A DNA stretch of 64,000 bases, from assembly GCA_937949995.1 (NCBI GenBank), contig CALFEO010000028.1, forward strand, positions 13,861 through 77,860, given 5' to 3'. Origin of the DNA: an uncultured bacterium (GTDB lineage: Bacteria; Patescibacteriota; Patescibacteriia; 2-12-FULL-60-25). The notes under the pieces are model-generated. The model searched no databases. It was not told the DNA's origin and was given only the letters and a program-made list of their open reading frames with translations. Position numbers and translations under genes: made by a program. Positions 51,343-59,689 of this stretch are shown one piece after another. Position 1 is the first letter of the stretch, and every line of letters starts with the position of its first letter.

Positions 51343-51569
51343 ATCCCAATCCATCATCTTTCTACGTTGCATCTGCAGCTGACAGAGATGCACTTAAAAT
51401 GACTCGTAGGGATAAACCTCGTGTTTATCCGTGCTTAAATTAACTTTTGTTGACTTTCGTGGATGAGAATTTTGCAAAATTTATTTAGTCGATAACCCTG
51501 AAGACCTCGCTTGGCTCGTTTTCGGATAGACAGTTTGGAAAGAATAAAGTTTAAAGTGATTATAGCCGG
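51343..51569. other. Spacer without recognised gene
   Basis: About 230 bases between polX and the quinone-reductase gene. No open frame over 40 codons with a start signal, and no terminator hairpin, was seen. Confidence 0.4.
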
Positions 51570-52145
51570 TTATTTTCCTTGTGCGCCGAGTTTGCTTACT
51601 TTATTGATTATTTTGTTCAGTTTTTTAACGGGAGTGTTTTTGCGGATGCCTCCGAACATTGTGGTGCGAACAGGGGAGATCCCGCAAAAAATCAGAGTCG
51701 GGTATTTTAAGGCGCGGACTCCGGGGGATCCGATGAGTTTGTATAAAAACGCTTTGCCCCCCATGGTGGTTATGATGCGGGAGGATTTGCCTTTGAGGGA
51801 TCGTTTCCAAGTATTGGGACCTGTGTATTTAAAACCAAAGCCCGGTAAGATGGTTCGATCGATAAAGCCTTTTAACAATGCGGGTAAGGATCCCCACCAA
51901 GTTGGAAAAATCCAAACAATATGATCGGCCCAAAGAATATCTTTTTGCGCCTGAACGAGACAAGGCTCCAACGGTTGGATCCGGTTATAGCCTTTGTGGA
52001 GAATGGGGTCGAATTTGATGTCGCTGATATTGATGCGCCGGATTCTGTGTTTGGCTTTTTTGGCGCCTTTTTGATAAGCATCTGCCAAGCTTCCGCAAAA
52101 ACTTTCAGAGTCCGGATGACCTTGAATGATAAGGATGTTTTTCAT
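51570..52145 (-). CDS. Flavodoxin-fold NAD(P)H quinone oxidoreductase (KefF/NQO-like)
   Basis: 191 residues: ILIIQGHPDSESFCGSLADAY (FMN phosphate loop), HIVWIFPTWWGSLPALLKGFIDR (isoalloxazine loop) and GFGFKYT with the Flavodoxin_2 family order. Family enzymes reduce quinones by two electrons or serve as regulators of K+ efflux. It probably detoxifies quinones. No neighbouring KefC-type channel is visible. Confidence 0.88.
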   Translation of the reverse strand: MKNILIIQGHPDSESFCGSLADAYQKGAKKAKHRIRRINISDIKFDPILHKGYNRIQPLEPCLVQAQKDILWADHIVWIFPTWWGSLPALLKGFIDRTILPGFGFKYTGPNTWKRSLKGKSSRIITTMGGKAFLYKLIGSPGVRALKYPTLIFCGISPVRTTMFGGIRKNTPVKKLNKIINKVSKLGAQGK

Positions 52146-52184
52146 GTTAACGGTATTTTACCATTTATGCATTTTTAAAAAAAG

Positions 52185-52205
52185 AAAAACCCGCCGGGCG
52201 GCGGG
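52185..52205 (-). terminator. Terminator of the carbonic-anhydrase-like gene
   Basis: CCCGCCG/CGGCGGG stem followed by TTTTTC on the minus strand. Confidence 0.87.
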
Positions 52206-52210
52206 GTGGT

Positions 52211-52810
52211 TTAACCGGTAACCCAAAGATTGGGTTCATCGGGATACATGTGCTGCAGAATCCATTTGTTACGGGAGACAAAGTAGGTGCGCTTGCTTTC
52301 GCCTCTGTCGATGTGGCAGAAGCAGGCGGTTTTGATACCCGGAAGATGTTCTTTGATTCTGACCTTGGCGGACAAGAGCAGGTTCAGCTCTTCTTCCAAG
52401 GTGAGGCCGGCCAAGGTGCCGGCTCCGCAAGGAGCATGGGTGTAGAGGGCTACCGTGTGAATGTTTTTCAACTCGCGCGCCACTTTGATGTGCTCGAGCA
52501 GGACTTCATCCTCGCGGTGAGCGGTTACCAAGGGAGAGTCTTCGGGAAGGAGCAGAGCACCGCCGTTTAAAGCAATGGTGTGAATCCGCGGAGAAGATCT
52601 TTGCCCGGCGAATGAGTGTGAGATGTTGCTGAAAATATCGGGCAGTTGATCTCCATCCGAACAGGCCACCAAGATGACACCGTCCGCGAGATTCAAACGG
52701 TGCGCGTCCACATCCAGCAAGATCTCTTGTTTGCGCAGACGGTTATAAGTTTCACGATCCTCGTCGCTTAGATGACCCCTTGTTCCTCCTTGGGTGATTG
52801 GCCGCATCAT
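52211..52810 (-). CDS. Unknown protein with beta-carbonic-anhydrase-like metal motif
   Basis: 199 residues. VILVACSDGDQLPDIF followed about 85 residues later by VALYTHAPCGAG mirrors the Cys-x-Asp ... His-x-x-Cys zinc site of beta-carbonic anhydrases (CxDSR and HxxCG). The Arg of the Asp-Arg pair is missing and the rest is divergent. A zinc protein of this fold is likely; carbonic anhydrase activity is unproven. CATAAT lies 8 bases before the first of two ATGs. Confidence 0.6.
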   Translation of the reverse strand: MMRPITQGGTRGHLSDEDRETYNRLRKQEILLDVDAHRLNLADGVILVACSDGDQLPDIFSNISHSFAGQRSSPRIHTIALNGGALLLPEDSPLVTAHREDEVLLEHIKVARELKNIHTVALYTHAPCGAGTLAGLTLEEELNLLLSAKVRIKEHLPGIKTACFCHIDRGESKRTYFVSRNKWILQHMYPDEPNLWVTG

Positions 52811-52956
52811 TAAAGCGGATTATGAGCAAAAAGTCAATGATTGTTCAGGTCTTTTTGGTATTTATCCGCGTTTTTGTGAAATGATTGGGTTTTTTGAGAT
52901 GCTGACTTGCAAAAAAACAATAATCATTATAATATGGTGCAACATTTGAAGAACAA

Positions 52957-53043
52957 GGGCGAGTGGCGGAATTGGTAGACGCACAGGACTCAAAATCCTG
53001 CGATCGCAAGATCATGAGGGTTCAAGTCCCTCCTTGCCCACCA
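52957..53043 (+). tRNA. tRNA-Leu (anticodon CAA)
   Basis: Class II tRNA: acceptor GGGCGAG/CTTGCCC, D-arm TGGCGGAATTGGTAGACGCA, anticodon CAGGA-CTCAAAA-TCCTG, long variable arm GCGATCGCAAGATCATG, T-arm AGGGTTCAAGTCCCT, A and encoded CCA. TATAAT lies about 25 bases upstream. Confidence 0.95.
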
Positions 53044-53225
53044 TCCTTCGCTAAAGCTACGGATGGCACGCCATTCTTATCTAGTAGATACGGATGATGC
53101 GGTCATCAGTGGGTTTGGCGAGGGTTTTTCTTTTATGCGCTTAACGTAAAAGGATAAGAGAATACGGTTTGTTTTGATGATAAAAGGTTGTTTTCATTGT
53201 TAATTTCGTCTTGCTAAAAATGCAT
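53044..53225. other. Spacer between tRNA-Leu and proS
   Basis: Contains a CCATCC...GGATGG inverted pair directly after the tRNA (without a T run) and otherwise nothing recognised. TTGCTA-17-TACAAA near 53210-53240 may serve proS. Confidence 0.45.
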
Positions 53226-53254
53226 TAAGATGATACAAAATACTGATAAACAAT

Positions 53255-54511
53255 ATGAAATATTCCAATTTGATTTCCAAACCCAGCAAGAATGTTCCGC
53301 ACGACGCGGATTCGGCCAATGCCAAGTATTTGGTGCAAGCCGGTTTTGTAAGGCAAGAGATGGCGGGCGTTTATTCGTGGCTGCCATTGGGGTTAACAGT
53401 GTTGCGAAAAGTTGAAAATATCATTCGTGAAGAAATGAATGCCATCGGAGCACAAGAGATTTTGATGCCCGCATTGCAATCCAAAGAAAATTGGGAGACG
53501 ACGGGCAGATGGGATAAGGTTGATGTTTTGTTTAAATTAAAATCACAGACCGAGCGTGAATATGCTTTGGGCGCGACTCATGAGGAAGTTGTTACACCTC
53601 TGGTTGGATCTTATGTGAAATCATATAAAGATTTACCTGCCGCAGTATATCAAATTCAGACAAAATACAGAGATGAGCTTAGAGCCAAGTCAGGCATTTT
53701 GCGCGGACGCGAATTTGGTATGAAAGATTTGTATTCATTTCATGCAACTCAAGAAGATTTGGAAAAGTATTATGAATTGGTCAAACAGACTTATCTGAAG
53801 ATTTTTAAGAGATGCGGTTTGGATGCCAAAGTAGTGGAATCATCGGGAGGGGATTTTACCAAAAAATTCAGTCATGAGTTTCAAGTTATTACGCCTGCGG
53901 GCGAGGATGATATTTTGGCTTGTCCGGCCTGCACTTTCGCACAGAATATTGAAATTGCTACGATGAAAGCCGGTGATGCTTGTCCTGTTTGCGGAGCCAA
54001 ATTGGAAGCCGTCAAAGGAATCGAAATCGGTAATATTTTTGATTTGCATGAAAAGTTTACGTCCGCGTTCGGAGTAAAATATAATGATGAAAACGGCGGG
54101 CAAAAAACTCCGATTATGGGATGCTACGGGATTGGTACAACGCGTTTGGTTGGCGCGATCGTAGAGGCGCATCATGATGAAAAAGGCATGATTTGGCCGA
54201 TCGAAGTCGCGCCGGCGGACGTACATTTGGTAACTTTGAATTCCAAGGAAGAGGCTGTTAATGAAAAAGTGCAGGTTGCGGCACAGGGATTGTATGAGGA
54301 ATTGCAAAGAGCGGGTAAATCGGTTTTTTGGGATGACAGACAGGATGCTTCGGCCGGAGAAAAGTTGGGAGACGCGGATTTGATGGGTTTGCCTCTGCGA
54401 ATTTTAGTATCACCAAAATCTTTGGATCAAAACGGAGTCGAGGTTAAAGCTCGAGCTGAAAATGAAGCGAAAATAATGGCTTTTGATGAAATTTCGCAAT
54501 TATTCGCTTAA
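53255..54511 (+). CDS. proS: Prolyl-tRNA synthetase, short form without editing domain
   Basis: 418 residues. Class II motif 2 (YRDELRAKSGILRGREFGMKD), motif 3 (GCYGIGTTRLVGAIVE) and the anticodon-binding domain (ADVHLVTL, LPLRILVSPK). The bacterial editing (INS) domain between motifs 2 and 3 is absent and replaced by a short zinc-ribbon with CPAC...CPVC. Mischarged Ala-tRNA(Pro) would need a separate editor. It attaches proline to tRNA-Pro. Confidence 0.95.
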   Translation: MKYSNLISKPSKNVPHDADSANAKYLVQAGFVRQEMAGVYSWLPLGLTVLRKVENIIREEMNAIGAQEILMPALQSKENWETTGRWDKVDVLFKLKSQTEREYALGATHEEVVTPLVGSYVKSYKDLPAAVYQIQTKYRDELRAKSGILRGREFGMKDLYSFHATQEDLEKYYELVKQTYLKIFKRCGLDAKVVESSGGDFTKKFSHEFQVITPAGEDDILACPACTFAQNIEIATMKAGDACPVCGAKLEAVKGIEIGNIFDLHEKFTSAFGVKYNDENGGQKTPIMGCYGIGTTRLVGAIVEAHHDEKGMIWPIEVAPADVHLVTLNSKEEAVNEKVQVAAQGLYEELQRAGKSVFWDDRQDASAGEKLGDADLMGLPLRILVSPKSLDQNGVEVKARAENEAKIMAFDEISQLFA

Positions 54512-54516
54512 TACCC

Positions 54517-54545
54517 TTGACAAAATTCAAAAAATACGTCATGTT
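54517..54545 (+). promoter_or_regulatory. Promoter of the 87-residue orphan
   Basis: TTGACA (54517-54522), 17-base spacer, CATGTT; weak -10 but a leader of normal length. Confidence 0.5.
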
Positions 54546-54569
54546 GGAACAAGTACTTTGAGAGGGATT

Positions 54570-54833
54570 ATGTCCAAGCAAGAGATGTCCAAGCAAGAGC
54601 AAGCTTTCGCCAAGTTTATGGAATATTTGCGAGAAGCCGATATCAGCCACATGGTTGGCATCATGCGTCTTTACGATGCGATGCTTCGGCTTCATAACAG
54701 AGATATTTGTTTCCATAGTCCGCTATCCATCAAAAAATTGAGTGATGAGGATGCGGAATTGGCGATTGCGGTTATCGACAAGCTCGAACGGACATCTTTA
54801 TCCAAACGTTTGCAGGAAATGCTTGGTTCATGA
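54570..54833 (+). CDS. Small helical orphan protein (87 aa)
   Basis: Not recognised. 87 residues, helical, with a duplicated start (MSKQEMSKQEQ) and no membrane segment. GAGAGGGATT precedes ATG 54570; the longer frame to 54483 overlaps proS and is rejected. It has its own TTGACA promoter and a strong terminator. Confidence 0.6.
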   Translation: MSKQEMSKQEQAFAKFMEYLREADISHMVGIMRLYDAMLRLHNRDICFHSPLSIKKLSDEDAELAIAVIDKLERTSLSKRLQEMLGS

Positions 54834-54850
54834 TTTGACGCGTCTTTTTT

Positions 54851-54873
54851 CCGCTCCCATGGGGCGGTTTTTT
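54851..54873 (+). terminator. Terminator of the 87-residue orphan
   Basis: CCGC-TCC-CAT-GG-GCGG stem followed by TTTTTT. Confidence 0.8.
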
Positions 54874-54911
54874 GTTTTTATTAAATACGGCGTGATATAA
54901 TCGAATATATT

Positions 54912-57275
54912 ATGATTCCGCAAGAAATGCGCCGGTTGAAAACCGAGCAATATATAAATGAAGCAGAGGCTAAAAGAAGAAAGGTTTTGGAAATACAAAA
55001 TAAGTTATTTGCAGATGATGAAAAGCTATCATACGAAGAACGCGAGAGTTTGAGTTTGGATTTGGATATTGCCAAGCAAGAATTGGAATTTTTTATTTGG
55101 GAAAGAGATATCACAGGGGCAAAAAAAGGCCAGCGTTTCGGATTGGAATTAGGTGATTTGTTGGATGAAATGGGTCTTGGCAGAAATGAATCCGGTAAAC
55201 CTTTTGTTGAAGATTCTGAAGGTCTGCACAAAAATCATTTGATTTTGGTAAATATGGGAGAATTGGACAGGCTTAATTCAATAGGTGAGCACAGGCTCGG
55301 AGATGTGGGTTTGGGCTTGGCCTATGATAAGATTCAACAGCAATTCGCAGGTAATATACGACGGCATTTACAGGATGAAAATCTTGAGGCAAAAATACCG
55401 CAAATGTTTGAGGTGTATCGAATGAACGGTAATGATTTTGCCGTGATAGTAAAAGATGTTGATAAGGAAATTGTTGACAAGATCGTTGAAAGTTTGAACG
55501 GACTTATACAAATTCGAGCCGATGAGAAAGCGGAAAGCGTCCCTTTGACGGCTCATGCCATCACATTTGATAATAGTTTCGAGTTATTGAAAGAATTGAC
55601 TGATTTTGAGACTGCGGATAAAGAAATTGATGTTGAGAATGACCAATCAAGTAAAGATAAAAAGTTATTGATTACTTTGTTGCGCGAAAGGATGTTTGCT
55701 TTGGGAGAGTTTGCGAAAATAAAAACAAGGCTGGATAGAATTGTAAATGTAATAAATAGTCCGGATGAAATCAATCCGAACGAGTTATATGAAAAATATT
55801 TAAAAAAATCTTTGGGATTATTGTTTGCGGAAACGGGCAGAACGGAAGCTTTGGATTATGCGGAATTTGTAACAGCCTTGCAGCAAAGGGGTGCCGGTGT
55901 TTTGGGAGCGGATTATAATCAACTGCAATGGGATCAAGTAAAGTTTACGGTTTCGCGTGATGAAGCCATCAGAAATTTTCAAGATTCTCATGAGATGACG
56001 GTTAGGATGGAAATTGATTTGCAAAAAAAATTGATAGACGAATTGCACGAAAGAGGGGCGCGAGAAGGAATGATTATTAATGTTGAAGATTTAAGTAAAA
56101 TGGATTCCAAATCTCGTAAAAAGGATTTGACAAAAGAAGATTTAAATAAAGTTGATGAATTTAAAAAGCGTTTAGACGCTTTGGGTCAGTCGCGGGGCGA
56201 ATTATCGGCAAAAAAGTTGGAAGATGAGTTAGACTTGGCAAAAGAAGCGCAAGCTGTTGATCCTGAAAATCAAGTACTTCGCAAGAAAAAAGAATTGGCT
56301 GAATTGCGGCTGGAAGTGAATAAGCTCAAACAAGATACTTTAACCGGATTAAAAAATCGCGGAATGTTGTTTCAGGAAATGAATGAGCGTTTGAATAAAC
56401 AAGAGCCTTTGTCGGTTGTTTCGATTGATATGGCGTTTTTGAAATATTTTGATAAAGAAGGCGGTAAAGAAACCGGAGATTCGGCCATAAAAGCGGCCGG
56501 CAGAATATTGGATAATATTGCTCGTAAATACGAAGATTTCGGTACTCAAGCCTATCGAGTGGGTGGAGATGAATTTGTTGTAACGGTTAATTCGGATGAT
56601 CTGGAAACAGTTCATAGAATAATAAACGATATACGTTTTTCGGCATTAAACGATGTTGAAAGTATTCCTCCGCATTCCGGAGCCCGATCGAGATATAAAG
56701 ATGAAGTTTTGCAATTTAATTTCGGATTAACTTCATACGGAAAAAATACGGATCCCGAAATGGCCGATCCGGATAAATTGCTTGATACCGCGGATGCATT
56801 GGTTGAAGGGGATAAAACAATTAATAGGTTCGTGCTTTTGTTTAATCGAGAGATTATGAAGAAAGGTGAGGGTGCGGATCGGGGTGCGGATTTGGAAGTT
56901 TTGTATTCGTACTCCTATAAAGCTATATTTGGATTGGAAGGGCGCAGATTGATCGAAGAATTGGCTAATGAGTATAAATCCAAAAATGTATCTTTGGCTG
57001 AAATAAACAGGCAAATGATGGAGTTTATAGCCAGAAAATTGAAAGATAAAGGCAAGGATAAATTAAAACAACAAGAGTTGGAGTTTATTTTGCTAAGAAA
57101 TGATTTGGTTAAAGAGATGCAGGAAATGGAAATCGCCAGATTGATGGAAGATTTGCAAAAGGTTGAAGCTGAATCGGAAGGTAAGGAGCATGTTATTGTT
57201 TCATTAAAACAGAAATTGAAAGAAGCGCAACAGGATAGAGATAAGATTATGCATGCCAGAAAAGAATTCGTATAA
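54912..57275 (+). CDS. Soluble protein with two GGDEF-like domains
   Basis: 787 residues, no membrane segment. The first GGDEF-like domain (about 110-205) has HLILVNMGELDRLNSIGEH and RMNGNDFAVIV, i.e. NGNDF for GGDEF, probably inactive. A helical linker with coiled coils follows (about 235-470). The second (about 474-600) has DTLTGLKNR, SIDMAFLKYFDKEGG and YRVGGDEFVV with an intact GGDEF loop, but the guanine-binding Asn and His of the usual ND..GH motif are Phe and Gly. No RxxD inhibitory site. C-terminal helical/coiled region. Diguanylate cyclase activity is possible but unproven. TATAAT lies 10 bases before the ATG. Confidence 0.82.
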   Translation: MIPQEMRRLKTEQYINEAEAKRRKVLEIQNKLFADDEKLSYEERESLSLDLDIAKQELEFFIWERDITGAKKGQRFGLELGDLLDEMGLGRNESGKPFVEDSEGLHKNHLILVNMGELDRLNSIGEHRLGDVGLGLAYDKIQQQFAGNIRRHLQDENLEAKIPQMFEVYRMNGNDFAVIVKDVDKEIVDKIVESLNGLIQIRADEKAESVPLTAHAITFDNSFELLKELTDFETADKEIDVENDQSSKDKKLLITLLRERMFALGEFAKIKTRLDRIVNVINSPDEINPNELYEKYLKKSLGLLFAETGRTEALDYAEFVTALQQRGAGVLGADYNQLQWDQVKFTVSRDEAIRNFQDSHEMTVRMEIDLQKKLIDELHERGAREGMIINVEDLSKMDSKSRKKDLTKEDLNKVDEFKKRLDALGQSRGELSAKKLEDELDLAKEAQAVDPENQVLRKKKELAELRLEVNKLKQDTLTGLKNRGMLFQEMNERLNKQEPLSVVSIDMAFLKYFDKEGGKETGDSAIKAAGRILDNIARKYEDFGTQAYRVGGDEFVVTVNSDDLETVHRIINDIRFSALNDVESIPPHSGARSRYKDEVLQFNFGLTSYGKNTDPEMADPDKLLDTADALVEGDKTINRFVLLFNREIMKKGEGADRGADLEVLYSYSYKAIFGLEGRRLIEELANEYKSKNVSLAEINRQMMEFIARKLKDKGKDKLKQQELEFILLRNDLVKEMQEMEIARLMEDLQKVEAESEGKEHVIVSLKQKLKEAQQDRDKIMHARKEFV

Positions 57276-57277
57276 AT

Positions 57278-57301
57278 AAAACAGCGCTTAAGCGCTGTTT
57301 T
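57278..57301. terminator. Bidirectional terminator between GGDEF and elp3 genes
   Basis: Perfect palindrome AAAACAGCGCTT/AAGCGCTGTTTT serving both convergent genes. Confidence 0.85.
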
Positions 57302-59462
57302 ACAATTCTTTGACCATGTAAGTATCTTGCTCGTGATAACCGAGATTTTTGTAATATTCGCGAACTCCTATTCCGGAGATGACAGCCATGTTTTTGTAAC
57401 CTTCGTTTTGAGCAATTTCTTCCGCTCTTGCCATCAAAGCTCTGCCATAGCCTTTGTGCTGTGAAGCTTCTTGATTTTGTTGATTGATGTTTAGCGCAGT
57501 GCCGTAAGTGTGGAGTTCGCGGATTTGGGCGGAGGTTTTGAGGATGGGGAAAGCTTCGTAAATCCCCCAAATCGCACTTTGTGCAATTATCCCCCTTTGA
57601 CGAGGGGGCGCTTCGATGGATGCTTTTTTGGCGGCCGCTTGTTTAATTTCGTTTAATCTTATTTGGATATGATGATCTAAATCTTTTTTTACATCTGGGA
57701 GGTTGTGAAGAATTTCTTCATTTGTGTAACGGATGATTTTTAGGCCCAAATCTTCTAAACAATATGTTCTAGATTCGTCGTATTCTTTTTGCTTTTCATG
57801 AATTTTACCATCAACCTCGATGATAAGCATGAGTTTTGAGCAGTAGAAATCCGCGATAAATGAATCAATAGGCTTCTGTCTTAAAAAACGAAATCCGGTT
57901 TGATTTTTCGACAAAACATCATACCAAAGTTTTTTTTCAGCCAAGGTTTGGTTGTTGCGAAGTTGTTGGGCGTTTTCTTTCAGTGAACCTTTATAAGGTA
58001 TCAATTCACCATGTATGCGTAAATCCTCCATTTCATAAACAACCCCCTTGTCAAAGGGGGACATCTCGCCTTGGCGAGATTGGGGGATTTCCGGCAGTCT
58101 TAGCCTGCAAAAACCGAAAACCGCACTGCGATCTTGGTTTTCGATCGAGAGGAATACCTCGGTTCCGCCGGCGTTTTCGTAGCGTTCTTCGAAGAGTTGG
58201 GTTTTGTCGTTCGTATGATCGCCCGGAACATGGCCGACTTCACGGCAACGCAGGCATTTGCATTTGATGCCGCGCCCGTTCATCTCTGATTCGATTGATT
58301 CGCGCAAGTTGGTTTGTTTGTTGCCGTGAGAGATGTCGGCTGTGGGGAAATCGCGGATAAGGCGCGAGACCCGGCAATAATAGGGGATGATTGATTGCAT
58401 CTCTATCAACAATTCGCGAAGATCTTCTCCTTCCAGCGGCTTGAAATCACCGCGTTTGGTAATTTCGTATAATTCGGAGTTGGGGAGTACGACGCAAGGG
58501 TAGAGTTTGATCATGTCGGGGCGAAAGCGGGGATCATCGAATAAAGTTTTGAAAGATTCCAAATCATCCTCGCGAGAAGCGCCGGGTTGGCCGGGGAGAA
58601 TGTGTACGTCGACTTTGAAAGCGGCTGTTTTTAACAAAGCGATTGCACGTTCGGCGTCGGCGACGGTTGTTCCGCGTCCAGTGAGTTCTAAAACTCTATC
58701 GTTGATGATTTGCAGGCCGAGTTCGACGCGGGTAACTCCGAGTTTGCGGAGGTGGATGATTTCATCCGGAGTGATGTGGTCGGGACGAGTTTCGATGGTA
58801 AGGCCGATGATGCGGTAAGCGGAGGTTTCGTTGATGGATTGGGAATCTCCCAATCCCGCCAAGGCGGGATGTCCCTCTTTGACAAGAGGGTTTGAATTCC
58901 CATCTGACGAGGGGATGTTACCGAGGTCGTTGGCGGCTTGGAAGCAACGGGTTATGAACCACTCGCGGTAATCTTTGGGATAAGCGGACCAGGTGCCGCC
59001 TTTAACAATGAGTTCGATTTTGTTGGCTGTGTGGCCGTTACGCTCCAGAGCTTGGACTCTTTGTTTAACTTGCTCGTAAGGGTCAAAATCAAGGCTAAGA
59101 GCACGAGCGGCCGCCGGTTCGCTGGAGATGTAGCTTTTGGGCATGCGGTATTCGGTGGGGCAATAAACGCATTTTCCGGGGCAAGGATAGGGTTTGGTTA
59201 AAACGGTGATGGGTGCCACTCCGCTATCCGTACGCACATCTTTAACTTTTAAAACTTTTTCAATTTTTTCATTTTTGGCAAATCCTTGAGATTGCAATTC
59301 GCGATAAGCCTCCCAAAGTTGAATGGAAGTGGGAAAAGCATAGTTAGTATCTTTGATGGTTTTGCGAATTACCATCATCAAATCTTTGCGTGTCGGCAAT
59401 TCAAAATCAGCCAGTGTCTTTATCACGGTCTTCGCAATTTCCAACGGAGGCTTAATTAACAT
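57300..59462 (-). CDS. elp3: Elp3-type radical SAM/GNAT tRNA-uridine-34 modification enzyme interrupted in frame by two mobile inserts
   Basis: 720 residues where the family has about 530-550. Radical SAM cluster motif PCPGKCVYCP (Cys94, Cys98, Cys101), barrel motifs GGTWSAYP and TRVELGLQ, and the C-terminal GNAT with RELHTYG, QHKGYGRALM and SGIGVREYYKNLGY are intact. Insert 1 (residues about 184-211) is encoded by a palindromic repeat. Insert 2 (about 458-635) is a complete DUF559 nuclease-like domain bracketed by inverted copies of that repeat. No stop interrupts the frame. The enzyme would make cm5U34 in tRNA; whether it works with the inserts is unknown. Confidence 0.88.
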   Translation of the reverse strand: MLIKPPLEIAKTVIKTLADFELPTRKDLMMVIRKTIKDTNYAFPTSIQLWEAYRELQSQGFAKNEKIEKVLKVKDVRTDSGVAPITVLTKPYPCPGKCVYCPTEYRMPKSYISSEPAAARALSLDFDPYEQVKQRVQALERNGHTANKIELIVKGGTWSAYPKDYREWFITRCFQAANDLGNIPSSDGNSNPLVKEGHPALAGLGDSQSINETSAYRIIGLTIETRPDHITPDEIIHLRKLGVTRVELGLQIINDRVLELTGRGTTVADAERAIALLKTAAFKVDVHILPGQPGASREDDLESFKTLFDDPRFRPDMIKLYPCVVLPNSELYEITKRGDFKPLEGEDLRELLIEMQSIIPYYCRVSRLIRDFPTADISHGNKQTNLRESIESEMNGRGIKCKCLRCREVGHVPGDHTNDKTQLFEERYENAGGTEVFLSIENQDRSAVFGFCRLRLPEIPQSRQGEMSPFDKGVVYEMEDLRIHGELIPYKGSLKENAQQLRNNQTLAEKKLWYDVLSKNQTGFRFLRQKPIDSFIADFYCSKLMLIIEVDGKIHEKQKEYDESRTYCLEDLGLKIIRYTNEEILHNLPDVKKDLDHHIQIRLNEIKQAAAKKASIEAPPRQRGIIAQSAIWGIYEAFPILKTSAQIRELHTYGTALNINQQNQEASQHKGYGRALMARAEEIAQNEGYKNMAVISGIGVREYYKNLGYHEQDTYMVKEL
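57559..58090 (-). mobile_element. DUF559 nuclease cassette with inverted palindromic ends, inside elp3
   Basis: Two copies of one repeat in opposite orientation flank a DUF559 reading frame. The copy at 58041-58090 reads AACCCCCTTGTCAAAGGGGG ... TTGGGGGATTT; the copy at 57560-57608 reads AAATCCCCCAA ... CCCCCTTTGACGAGGGGG. Between them, residues about 478-610 carry LKENAQQLRNNQTLAEKKLW, FLRQKPIDSFIADFYC and LMLIIEVDGKIHEKQ, with the Asp and Glu-x-Asp of this PD-(D/E)xK family. An own ATG (58031) follows a GGGGG. No target duplication was recognised. Confidence 0.8.
58844..58914. repeat. Palindromic family P repeat inside elp3 (insert 1)
   Basis: AATCTCCCAATCCCGCCAAG GCGGGATGTCCCTCTTTGAC AAGAGGG matches the cassette ends in order of elements, followed by a second partial unit (GAATTCCCATCTGACGAGGG). 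It adds residues about 184-211 to Elp3 without breaking the frame. Confidence 0.85.
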
Positions 59463-59499
59463 AAATACTTAAGTACTGCGTCATAACGTATATAATTAG

Positions 59500-59592
59500 C
59501 TGAGATTAAAGTTCATCAAGTCTAAAGTTTATCAAGAGTAATTTTGGCTTCTCTTGATGAACTTGTTACTTTAAACTTGATGAACTCATGAG
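59500..59592. repeat. Family B repeat between elp3 and the methyltransferase gene
   Basis: AAGTTCATCAAGTCTAAAGT, AGAGTAATTTTGGCTTCTCT and inverted CTTGATGAACTTGTTACTTT. Confidence 0.8.
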
Positions 59593-59689
59593 TTCGACGT
59601 TACGACTAGACGTGTATCATGACAGAAAAAGCGGGTTTGATCAAGGGGTGGATATTGCCCAAAGACGCGGGTTAAAGTAGGATGTGATT

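Noticed and set aside
57247..57570. Alternative 107-codon minus-strand frame over the elp3 end
   Set aside because: It runs through the conserved GNAT codons of elp3 in another frame and through the terminator palindrome.
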